Below, one piece after another: positions 10,835 through 21,715 of a stretch of DNA of 64,000 nt. The notes below the pieces were generated by a model. That model ran no database searches and was not told where the DNA came from. It saw only the letters and a program-made list of their open reading frames with translations. How positions within the stretch are numbered: position 1 is the first letter of the stretch; each line of letters begins with the position of its first letter. The stretch is taken from assembly GCF_028858725.1 (NCBI RefSeq), contig NC_084772.1, positions 22,731,548-22,795,547 of the forward strand. The letters run 5' to 3'. This DNA comes from Colius striatus (lineage: Eukaryota > Chordata > Aves > Coliiformes > Coliidae). The translations under genes were made by a program, and so were the position numbers.

Positions 10835-13800
10835 ATGTCCCGTCGGAAACAGACCACTCCTAACAAAGTTCACTGTGAGTATGATGTTACACAGCACCGT
10901 AGGAATCTTGTCCTGGCTGGGTTGTTGTGGAGCGAGATGGGGAGGAGGGAAATGATGAAAAGATACAGTTTGTGGGGGGAATGGTTGTTACTCAAATTTT
11001 GTCTTGGGAACTGTAGGAAGAGAAGCTGAGCTCTGTATGTGAGGGGAGCTGTCTGTGTCCTGGCATGGCAGGACAGGGATAGGCTTCAACAAACAACTAA
11101 TGCTGCGAAGGTAGGTGTGTATGTGCAGGACCTGTAGCTGTGCTTTGCCTTCACACTGTCACAAGTGCAAGCTAGGGTGCTAAGAAATGTGACTTCAGGG
11201 CTCTGGCCTATCTTGGATAGCAAAGGAAGTACTAGACAAGGTGCTTTGAGTGTGTGGCTGAAAGCCACAAAGTCCTGTGTTCTGATCTTTGCCCTACCGC
11301 AGGCTCAACTGACAGTCCTTGGGCACATTACTTCAGCTCACTGTACCTCCTTTTCCTGCCAGATAATGCAATTAAAGCCATTGGCTCTTTCCTGGCAGGG
11401 AATGGGCAGTAGTTAGGTAACTTACTGCCCAGATAAATGCTGTCTGTCAGATCATTCTTGAGCTGAGCTGTTAGGACAGATCTTTGTTTCTCCAGCACTG
11501 TCAAAACCCTGGTACTTGTCAGACAGGGCAAGGTGTGAAGATGCTGCACATCAGCATTTCTTGTGGGCAGGCTGTATCCTGTAGGTGTTAGTGGAGCTGT
11601 GAGACACGCGTGGACGTTTGTCTGCAAAGGGGAAACTGCACATACAGGGCTTTTATTCAACTTGCTGGAGCAGAGGGAAGTTGGGGAGATTGAAGCTATG
11701 CTCTCAATCATGTCCAGCCTTGTGGCTGAAGACATGTTTGGAATTTGGCCTGGAGTGAGGAAGATGTTTCCAGTCCTGTAGCTGTGTGAAAGCCAGGCTG
11801 ATGAGGTGGCCTTGCAGAGCTGTAGTAGCTCTCAGGGGGCTGGGATGGGGAGCTGAATGCTGCAGCCCTAACACTGCCTCACTGTGCTGATGCCGCTGGC
11901 TCGTATGTCTCTGTTTCTCTGTGCTGCCTTTCTGTTTGGATATGGCAACAGCAATGTCTGCATGCTGATCTCTGTAACAGGGGGAAATAGGCTATGGTAT
12001 GGCCTCACACTTGGCACACTCGAGGAGTGTACTGGAGAGAATCACCTCTGTCTGGGACCTGAAAGCCCCGTGGGCTGCTAGGGCCAGGCATGGGGGAGCT
12101 GGCAGAGCTTTCCTTGGTGGCCAGTTTAAGAGCTGTGAGGTATGGCTTTGGGCATCTGCACTAACTTGTGCTCTCCAATTCCTGTTTCTGGGTGCTGAAT
12201 TCAAGAGTGGGCAGAGTAGAGCTTTGATTTGCCTGGTGGTTGGTACCCCAGTGACTTTGGAACTCTCTTCCTTAGAGAAATATGCTGTGTCCCGTGTTTT
12301 ATCCTGTGATGCCAGGAACACATCTTGTGTCCACACACTTTTGCTTCTGGGAGGGCTCAGATGACGCTGCTGCTGTTCAGATCAGATTTGCATAAGGTGT
12401 GCACTTACACTGTCTCCCCTGGTACAGAGCCATGGCCTCTCATAGATGGGGGCCAAGGGGTCCAACAGCTCTAACAGTGCAGGTAGAGTTTCAGTGGTGT
12501 TTAGTGGGGCTGTTTTCTGCACTCTGCTGCATAAACGTTATGTTCTTCAGAAGCTTGCACTGTTACCCGTGAAATCACACATGGAGTTCAGTTGTGCACT
12601 ATTTTCACAGAGAACAATTGCTTTTTTAATCTACAAGACAAGTGATTGTACCTCCAGTTTTGGTCTCGGAGGAAGCTGTCTGGCAAACATGCTACCAGTA
12701 GGCATGAGGTTGAGGTTCTGGCATCTCGTGTGCCATAGGGAGGAATTCTGGGACCTGCTCACCTCCTTTACCTGCTGTACACTGCCACAGAGCAACTGTT
12801 CAACAGGAACCATCAGGAGCAGCAAGTAGGACCACCAGAAAATAGGACTGCAGGATACAAGAAACATGTCAATGGTGTTGTCTCCACCTTGGGATGGAAA
12901 ATCTTGTCTGTCTTACGATGACCACCACCACCAAATCCTTGGAACTTCTCTGCCTGCCTTGCCTGCTGTGTATCTGGAGTGCCCAGCAGTGCCATGCGGT
13001 GCACTGACCAGGATAATCGGAGAGAGCACCATCTCCAAGAACTGGGTGAGCCAGCAGAATGAGGAGTCAGGCTGAGACATATCATACACATTATGAGACT
13101 TCTTCACAGGGACTGAACTGTTTGGGAGGAGAGGAATGAAAGGGACAGCAGGTATGCAGCCTTTTGCACAGTTATCTGCAGCGGGGACCTGATTCATCAG
13201 GCGAGGGGGATGGGGAAGTGCTTTTTCGTTTTTCATAGATGCCACTGTGAATATCTAACTGGACAAATCTATGGGAGGATGGTGCCTACTTCTTCCTTGC
13301 ATGGCCACTCTGTGTTATTCCTTGTATTCGTTAGGGCAAGTGACAGCTGCAGATCTCCTCTCCTTGGCTTGCTCAGCGCCGCCTCTGTCGGGTTGACTTC
13401 CCAGGCTTGGCATGGCCCTCATTTAGCCTTGCTCTGAAAACACCATGGTTTACTGTCCTCTTGTAGCACAGAATCTGTTTGGCATGCAGAGTGACTGGCA
13501 GGGAAGTTGCGTGGTTACAAGTCAAAACAGTTTTAAAGGGATGTTGATGTGTAAGGAAAATCAAAACGACAACAGAAACAATGATAAAAATTGCTATGAT
13601 GACAAAAGCCTCCTTGTACGTGATGGGCAGTCCCTCCACAGGTTCAGTGGTACTCGTGGCCCCGTTGGCAAGGCTGCAGCACGTAATTGGCTCTTTGCAA
13701 TTTAATTTTGTTTTGCTACATGGTGCATGAAAAACACCTGACAAAGTGTCAAAACCGGACTGGAATGTACTTGCTGCACTGCCTGTTCCACACCACTTTG

Positions 13801-16800
13801 GAAAATACAGTGCAGTTACATTGCTGCTGTGGTAATACATTGGCTGGCCCCATGTAGCCTCTATTTTCTCCCAGGGTCTAAAGTATAAAAGCACAAAATA
13901 TCTCTAAGCAGTTCCCGTGGTCTTGCACTGAAGCCCATCCACAGCTGCGCCATCACTTTGTCACTTACGGGCTGCTCACTGCTCTCCTGCTTTGCCAAAA
14001 CCTTGCTGCAGGTGTTAATGTGCACTTTTATTTCCTCTCCCTGCTGTCCCATGAGCTGCTTTTCTTCCTTTTGCTTGTATGCTTCGCAAGTGGTGCTTAC
14101 TGTATAACCGTTGACAACAGTTTTTGTTAGTCACTTCCTCTATTTGTCACGGCCCCAGTATCCCATTAATCCTCTCTCCCTCTGAGAGACACACACGTTT
14201 TGCTCTTCAGTGTTTCTTGTCTATAATATTTCCATCTTGAAGAGAAAGTATCTTGGGAGCAATAGTACACATCATTCAGAACTGAGCAGAAATGTTACTT
14301 GCATCAAAATCCGTGGTTCTTAAAGGGCTCTGTGGGCTGACATTTGTTAACTCTTTCAATTGTGTTGTTTTTCATTGCAGTAACCACTACAGCAGTGTGG
14401 ACAACCCAGAATAGCCCATGGGGCAGGTGGAGTAGATCCACTGTGGTGGAAAGACTTGCAAAATTCAGGTCCATGAAAGGAGCACAGAGAAGACCTACAT
14501 GAACAGGGACTTTAAATTGATGTACAAGGAGGGAATAAAGTGGCTCATCTCTGAGAGACCTTTCTGTTTAGGAAGGAAGACAGGGGAATTAGTTGCTTTG
14601 GATCTTTGTTTTGTGGATTTTGGGGCAGGGGTTGTTTGTTTGTGTGTTTATTTTCCAGAACACCTGAGAGTTGTCCTGCATTCATACAGTTCAAGAAGGG
14701 AAGGGCTCAGGACAAAAGTCATTTCAAGCTGTTACACCAGCAGACCCTAGCAGTGTAAGTGCCCTGTGGCACAGTACCATGGGGCTGCCCCAGCTCGCCC
14801 AGCACCCCACTCATTACAGCATTGTGGAGAGGAGAACCGGAATGCAAGGCAGAGCGTTTGTGTGAGCTCTCCCTTCCTACATCTCTGCTTGTAAAACCAA
14901 CACGGTGACTTGTTTTGGTGTTGTGGTCAGCCTGCGGCCCTTTTTGTATTTAATAAAGAAACTTCTGGAGAAGAGTCTATGACTTCACTATTGAGCATAA
15001 CATCCCTTGCTGACAGCAGTGGTCCTAAAGCTGTTGTCTGTCTTACTGCCTTTCAAATGAATGGAAGTGTATTCAGAGGGGTGGAGGTGGGGGCGTCAGT
15101 GTCTGTGTAAACATGTGTGTGCAGCAACAAAAACAGTCTAATCCTGTACTTGTCACATTCAAACTCTAGGGGTTCAAAGGCAGGACACTTCCCTAAGTTC
15201 TTTTGGAGACAGTTCAATACATAGAAAATTTGTGTAAGCTAAAGACAGCATTGCAAAAAGTTGGTCTTTCCCAGTCCCATGCTGCCTTTTGAGATCCAGG
15301 CTCGTGGAGGATACACAGTGTCATCTGCTACCAGCAGCCATTGGGGGAACAGTTTGCATTTCTGGCTGTAATCTGGCAGCTCTCTGCACTGAGTCAGTGC
15401 TGTGTGGTTATGGGTGTGTTGTACAGAAAGACCACTGGCAGACATGGTCATCTCTTAGTTGTGATTGATGCCAATGTTACTGGCAGAAGTTCCTTCCTCA
15501 GTTACCTCTTAGAAAGGTCACAGCCTTTTAAACTCCTGCAGACTGACTGTGTAGTCTGTGTATCTGAGCAGGAACCTGCCTGCCCTTGGACTCCAGGCTA
15601 CTGCTCAGTGGAAGCAGAGGAAGCATCTGCAAGAGGAAAGGGAGAAGAAAACAAACATGGAACTGCTTCCACTAGCAGTTGCAGTGGTGTTTGGGAATCC
15701 TGGTTTGTAATTCTGTCACGAGCAGCAGGTTTTTCACCATAGTTTTATGCCTGTCCTGTATTCTGCAGGTTTCTTCATCTCATTATACTTTGTCCTGCAA
15801 TGCTTTTTTGGTCTCTGGACCATTAGCCAGTGGTTTGTGGGTCTCAGCTTCTTGAAGAGGCACTGTAATGCTGTAGTGTGCTGTTCATACACCTCAGTCC
15901 CACCAATGTGAGGTTGGGGTCCAGACATAAAAGCAGCACCCCAGGTTATGAAAACCATTCAGTGCTGGGGTGGCTTCCAGCAGGGGTACATGTGTCACAG
16001 CAGGCACAATGATACCTGCTGCTTTCAGTGAGAAACGGGGTGCTCCTCAGCACCTCTCTTCAGCCTGCATGGATTGTCCTCAAGGCTTCTCTACAGAAAC
16101 CATTCTCACGTGTCTGAAACAGAATGCCTTCAAATGCTTTTGGAAACCTCCATGGGGATGTTGGGGATTAAAAGTCTTCCCACAGTCTCCGTGAAACTTC
16201 TGAAGGCCTTTGAAGTCTTCCATAAGTTGCTGCTTTTGAGGCAGCGCCGGGCACGGCGGGGTAAGGCCTGCAGGGCAGTGAGTACAGACATGGGCACAGC
16301 GGGCCCAGACAGCTCCGCGTGTGGGAGCGTACCCGTCCTTGTCACAGGACTGTGCTCTCTCAGCGGGTCAGGAATTCAGTTCTCTGCTTATTCTGATGCC
16401 AGCTGTGGCCCTATACCAAAAGGTACCATTTTTTTCTGAAAGCTACATCTTGGATTGGTTTCTGTGCACAGTGCAGGCATCTGCCTCAGCAGTTTCACAG
16501 TCACACCGTCAGTGGTTCGTGAGAACTGACAAGTCAGTTACAAGGTCTGCTGCTGGGAACTTCAGCAGCTTGTCCCAGGCACTCCCAGTTCATCCACTGA
16601 GAGCAAAATCATGACTACATGTAGAACAAAGCCATTTGTTTGGTTTAATATGCAAAGTAATTGTTTACTATTGTTGTTATTCTTCGGACCCAAAAGTTCT
16701 CCTTTGCAGAAATTGCTGTAAGGAGTTTTCTTCCAGAGTAGCACAAATAATTGCCTTCTTTCAGTGTGTTTGCCGCCTCCTATTGAGTTGAGGTACTAGT

Positions 16801-19800
16801 GATCAGTGTATTTCAACAAAACAGACTGTAAGCTATCATAAACAAGCATCTCAGCTTTCTGGATTCACCCCCTTAGTTTTCTGGTTTGGGCATACGAGGT
16901 GTCTCTGAGATTTATTTTAGCCAGAGCCGCTGCTGGGCAAGGCAAGGCAATGAAGCAAGTTATCCATCATGTAAGCAGAACACCATCTCTGAGCACACAC
17001 ATCTGCTTGAAGGGCATCTTGTCCTCATCCCTCCTGGGATGAGCTGGTGACAGACCACGCCAGGAACAACCCCTTGGCTTTAGTGTCACTGTGCAGAGCA
17101 GATGAGGTGCCAGGCACTCGGTACTATTCTTGTGTAAGTTGCCTGTTACAGCGAGGAATGGAACTTCATGATGTAGAAGAGCCATATAGCACTGTGCCTG
17201 AGCTGGGATGCTGCCATAATCCACCAGTAGCTTTTCCCTGCCCAGAGCTGTGCTATGGCTTGATTGGCAGAGAAAGCCGCCTGGCTACATATGGCAGATA
17301 TATGGGATCTCACTGGGGTGTTTTTTGTAGCTGGAGTGGCTTACAAAGAGTCTGCAGAGAGCAGCCTGATGCTGGACATTTCCACTAGTCAGACTGTTCT
17401 ATGCACAGGGACTGGACTCATACTACAGGTCCAAGATCTACATAACAGAGATGTTATGTAAATGCTTTCTGAGAGGCAACTGCAGAGGTTCTGCACAGTG
17501 CAGGGGAGCAACCCCATACCTGGTGGGTGGGTGGCAAAAGCTTAGTGGTGTAAGCAATGGAATGGCACCAGCCTGACTCTTTGTTCTTGTGGCTGCCAGG
17601 GGAACAAGTCTTTGCAGGGCTGGAGGAGCAAGCCCGCCAAGCCATGATGAAAAACAACTTTCCTGGAGCTCTTGGGGACCAAAGGCCAACCCTTCATCCG
17701 CTGCAAGACCCCGATTCCAGCAGCAGTGAGTTCTGTCCCCTCCAATAATGGCAAGGTAGTGGACTGGGGAGGCTCCAACAAGGGTTGAGGCACAATGCTG
17801 AACAGCCTAGGGGGGCCTCTGAGGACTACCTTACCCATCTCCTCCTCTGGGTTAGTCCTTGGCTCCTGTGCAGGACTCTGTCAGCAAAGAGCATGAGCAG
17901 GGCTGTTCCCTAAGGAAAGGCAAGCCCACAGCAAAGGACCACCACACACAGACTGGGCAATGACCTCACCACCAGGATGCAGTCCCAAATTACTAGAGCA
18001 GGGTGGTAACAGCTGCAGGTCCACCTGACAACCCAGGGGTTGTAAAGCAAGGCTGGATAACAGGCCAGGTCCAGGGACTTCACAGGGCACTTCAGTCCCT
18101 CAAGTGTCCCAGCCTGGGTTTCAATGGAGCTCCTGGTTAGAGAGGGTGGGTAGAGGCCCCGCGTGATGTTGGTCAAGACAACTAAGGCCTGTGAGTGTCC
18201 ACAGGCTCCTGAGGCTCTGAATAACTGTTCTGTGTGTTCCAGGTGGCAGTGATGACGAGGAAACCACACAGGATGAAGTTTCTTCTCATACATCTGAGGA
18301 GGATGGCTCAGTGTTGAAAGTGAAGAAAGAATTGGAGAATGCAGAGCAGCCTGTGTCTGGAACCCCACTGATGAGAGAAAATGAGGCACGTGTGTACTGA
18401 CTCTTCACTCACCTTAACCTCCCAGGGAGAGAGAAGAGTACTGTTTGGACACCTCCTCTCTCTGTTATGGTTTCTTATCTTTTTCTCCCTCCCACCTTCT
18501 CCAAACTATGTCTCCTGGCAGGAGGAAAGGGTGTGAGCTCTTGGGCTGCAGGAGCAGGAGACAGCTGGCACAAACTGCCCTTCTCCTGGCTGGCCAGGAT
18601 GGTTGTGCAGAGTGTGCCTCCTTCCTTCAGTTCTGGTGCTTTCTCTGACTGACTTCCCCTTCCCTTTGCCCCAAAGCAGGCCTTGCCTACCAGAGCCACT
18701 GTGCTGGCGAGAGCCTGGGCATGAGCGGAGGCCATGGGGGCTGTTCTCTGCCTGTTCTCCGTGAGACAGCAGGAGCTTTGCTAAGGGGCTACATAAAGGC
18801 AGTTTCAGACAGCAAGGACACAAAGCAGCTGGTCTGCTGAAGGCCTGTCTGCGAGGTGGATGGAGTGTGTGGAGTGGCTGTGTGTGGGGATCTGTGTTTC
18901 TTACACCTGAATGACTTTTCCTCCTTGCAGGTGCCTGAGAGTTTGAGTGCTGACCCTCTGCTGGGACTGTCACAGTGTCCCCTCTGCCAGCTGGAGTGTG
19001 GGAGCAGAGAGCAGCTCATTGCTCACATATACCAGGTAGAGGCTGGTTCCAGACTCTGCACTATATCTGGCCTGAAGCCCCAAATCCAGAAACAGCGCAA
19101 AGCACAGTATGGCTTTGTTCTGGTCTTCAGAGTCACAGAACTGAGCATCTAAGCTAGGACGTGATTGAAGTTTACAGCAGTAAACTGTGTCCAGAGGGTG
19201 TCCTGGTGAATCAGCAAGGCACTAGTCTGCAGCTCTGCAAAACACAACTGTGTCCCACGGCAGTCTCCACAAACAGTTGCAGGCTGAGACCAGGCAGTTC
19301 CTTCAGATTAAACATGGAAGCAATTTGTACATCATTCAGTGAGAGAAGAAACCTTCCTCCTAATTACTTAGTTTATTTTCTACCTTTATCATGGTTCCTA
19401 CCCATGAAAACAGTTGTTCTTCCTCCAAAGTGATTCCAGTATTGCAGGAAATCTGTGCTGCAGTCTCATAGGTTTTGCTATCAGTGCTCTCTTCACAGCA
19501 CGTCAAAGTCTGTAAAGGAATGAATCAGAAGTGAATTAGCCACTTACCTGCACCAGCTGACTGTCTCCATCTAACTGCTTCCTCACCAGCATCCTGCCTA
19601 CTGTCAGTCTGGTCATGCCTTGTCCAGCAACAGCAGCTCCTCAGACACATTTCTGAAAGGAAGGGTCAAGTCTTAGGATCCAAGTATTTTAGCCTTAATT
19701 GTTTCTCTTGCACTGGAGTGGAGCTGTAGACAAGTTTCCTCCTTGCTGTTTGACCTGTAGCACCCCAATGTCTTGAACTTGGTCCAGGAGCTGTCAGACA

Positions 19801-21473
19801 CTTTAGTGGTAAAGTATTCCCATTCCAAGAGGCTGAACTGAATGTTTTGCTGTATCTGCTGAGCGTGCCTCAGACTGGCCAGGGTCCTGGCTGGTTTGTA
19901 ACTAACGTCCCTGGGGTTGTTTTGCAGCACACTGCAGCTGTGGTGAGTGCGAAGAGCTACATGTGTCCTGTATGTGGCAGAGCCCTCAGCTCGCCAGGAT
20001 CCCTTGGACGACATCTCCTGATACATTCAGAGGACCAGCTGTCAAACTGTGCGGTGTGTGGAGCACGCTTCACCAGCCACGCCACATTCAACAGGTCAGG
20101 GTCGCCCTGGCTGGTGAGTGGGATAGGGTACCTGTGTTAAAGATTAGGTGGGTTGCCTTAAATGACACCAAAGTCATGGGTCTGGGCCCACTAAGGCCTG
20201 TAGGAGAGTCGTGAACACCCCCAGTGAGTGAGATTCCCTTGATCCTTTCCTGCCTGTCACTCTGCATCAGCTGCTAAGACCTCCATGGGTTGTGCTGCTA
20301 ATAGGGTGTTCCTTAGCTCTAGGAAGAACTAGGACTGTACAGAAAGCACTGGAGTCTCCAGTCACTGGAGAACCATCAACTGCTTCCCTTGCCCAGCAAG
20401 CCATCAGAGCTGGTGTGTGCTGCCCAGATGCATTCATCATTTCCAGAGCAGGGCTGCAGGCGGGAACCAAAACGTTCCTTGTTTGTGTCTTACCTGGTAG
20501 AAGATTATCCACCAACTGGTTGTGCAGGGCTGAAAGGAGAAATCCAGAGACAATAGGGAGGAGCAGTTTTCAGGCTAATCCTGCTTTTGTGCTCTTCCAA
20601 CCCAGATGCTGCTTGGGGCCAAATTGCTTCCTATCCCTGGATGCCATGTTGCTTCATTTTAGATATTCAGACATGTCTGTGGGCAGGAACGGCTTAGCAA
20701 AGGCTTCTGTCATGGGCCATAGTAGAGGCACTGTTCATTGCAGCCCCCTGGGCAGCCTGAGGTGGGGACTTTTCTGCTGGCACCACGTCTCTGACTCTCT
20801 GCTCTTTCTGCTTTCCAGTGAGAAGCTGCCAGAGGTGCTCAGTGCAGATCGCCTGCCGGCACCGCAAAGTGAGGGCCCCTCCGCTGTTGAGGGAAAAGAC
20901 ATTGCCTTCCACCCCCCTGTGTACCCTGCAGGCATCCTGCTCGTGTGCAACAACTGCGCCACGTACCGCAGGCTGCTGGAGGCGCAGGCGCCGGGCGGGC
21001 GCAAGTGGGCCCTGCGCCGGCAGAACGAGCCCCTGGCCGCGCGGCTGCAGCGCCTGGAGCGCGAGCGCACAGCCAAGAAGAGCCGCCGGGACAACGAGAC
21101 GCCCGAGGAGCGGGAGGTGAGGCGCATGCGGGACCGGGAGGCGAAGCGGCTGCAGCGCATGCAGGAGACAGACGAGCAGCGTGCGCGGCGGCTGCAGAGG
21201 GACCGCGAGGCCATGCGCCTGAAACGCGCCAATGAGACGCCGGAGAAGCGACAGGCCCGGCTCATCCGGGAGCGCGAGGCCAAGAGGCTGAAGCGGCGCC
21301 TGGAGAAAATGGACATGATGCTCCGGGCGCAGTTTGGCCAGGACCCATCTGCCATGGCCGCTTTGGCAGCCGAAATGAACTTTTTCCAGCTGCCGGTGAA
21401 CAATGTGGAGCTGGAGAGCCAGCTGCTCGGCAAAATGACTTTTGAGGAGCAGAGCAACAGCGCGCTGCATTAA
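10835..21473 (+). CDS. ZNF821: ZNF821, zinc finger protein with STPR domain (complete coding sequence, 6 coding exons)
   Basis: Coding exons are 10835-10874, 17600-17725, 18243-18385, 18931-19035, 19928-20094 and 20819-21473. Together they give 411 aa plus TAA, against 412 aa in human. The first coding exon begins at about 10785 after a pyrimidine-rich acceptor, so the ATG (MSRRKQTTPNKVH) has 50 nt of UTR in the same exon. C2H2 finger 1 uses C119, C122, H135 and H139, and an intron falls just before H139. Finger 2 uses C151, C154, H167 and H171. A degenerate third CxxC follows. The last exon encodes four 23-residue arginine-rich repeats at about residues 272-363 (for example RRMRDREAKRLQRMQ, RLQRDREAMRLKRAN), the STPR domain, a DNA-binding fold known from silkworm FMBP-1. 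It is presumably a nuclear DNA-binding protein whose targets are unknown to me. The end of exon 3 is ambiguous (GC donor at 18386 or GT donor at 18392). Confidence 0.95.
10875..17599 (+). other. Large ZNF821 intron after the first coding exon
   Basis: This is a 6.7-kb intron with donor T|GTGAGT at 10875 and acceptor CCAG at 17596-17599. I found no CR1 copy and no convincing RNA gene. The only structure worth attention is the antisense reading-frame cluster at about 13.07-14.12 kb, described separately. Confidence 0.8.
13373..13894 (-). other. Unrecognised antisense open frame with one strong membrane segment
   Basis: A minus-strand frame of about 173 codons lies inside the ZNF821 intron. It opens after a TAG without an ATG at its head; the first codon shown is GTG at 13894. 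It encodes a cysteine-containing stretch with an NVT sequon, a CKEPITCC cluster, then a typical single-pass hydrophobic segment (EAFVIIAIFIIVSVVVLIFL) and a basic tail. That layout resembles the end of a type I membrane protein, but I do not recognise the family. No homologue in the human 16q22.2 block is known to me. It may be a decayed gene, an unannotated gene or chance. The AT-rich, T-heavy base composition of the hydrophobic part can produce such segments by chance. Confidence 0.25.
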
Positions 21474-21689
21474 GCCACTGCCAAGGGCTGCAACCACCTG
21501 CGCTGCACCTCCACGCTCAGGAGGCTGCTGCAGGCTCCTGGCTTACTCTCCCTGCCAGAGGGTTCTGGGTTTCTCCTGAACATCAGATAACAGAGCTGAG
21601 AGATGTCTGCCAAAGCAGTCCTGGTGGGAGCAGATTCTGGGGATTCAGTCTGCTCTAGGGGCCAAGTCACAGCCTATGAACAAAGGGAA

Positions 21690-21695
21690 AATAAA
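21690..21695 (+). terminator. ZNF821: ZNF821 polyadenylation signal AATAAA
   Basis: A canonical AATAAA lies 217 nt after the ZNF821 stop codon, followed by a GT/T-rich stretch (TTAATGTTTGTGTTTAG) typical of a downstream element. It implies a short 3' UTR of about 240 nt ending near 21715. Other, longer 3' ends are possible. Confidence 0.7.
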
Positions 21696-21715
21696 TTAAT
21701 GTTTGTGTTTAGTCC

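Noticed and set aside
10952-11029. ATGATGA and CTGA spaced like a C/D snoRNA in the ZNF821 intron
   Set aside because: There is no convincing terminal stem and no guide sequence I can match. Such box pairs occur by chance.
11328-11735. Minus-strand 135-codon frame in the ZNF821 intron
   Set aside because: Low-information sequence without membrane, cysteine or domain pattern and without splice-site support.
20694-21497. Long minus-strand frames opposite the last ZNF821 exon
   Set aside because: These are shadows of the GC-rich, arginine-rich STPR coding exon.
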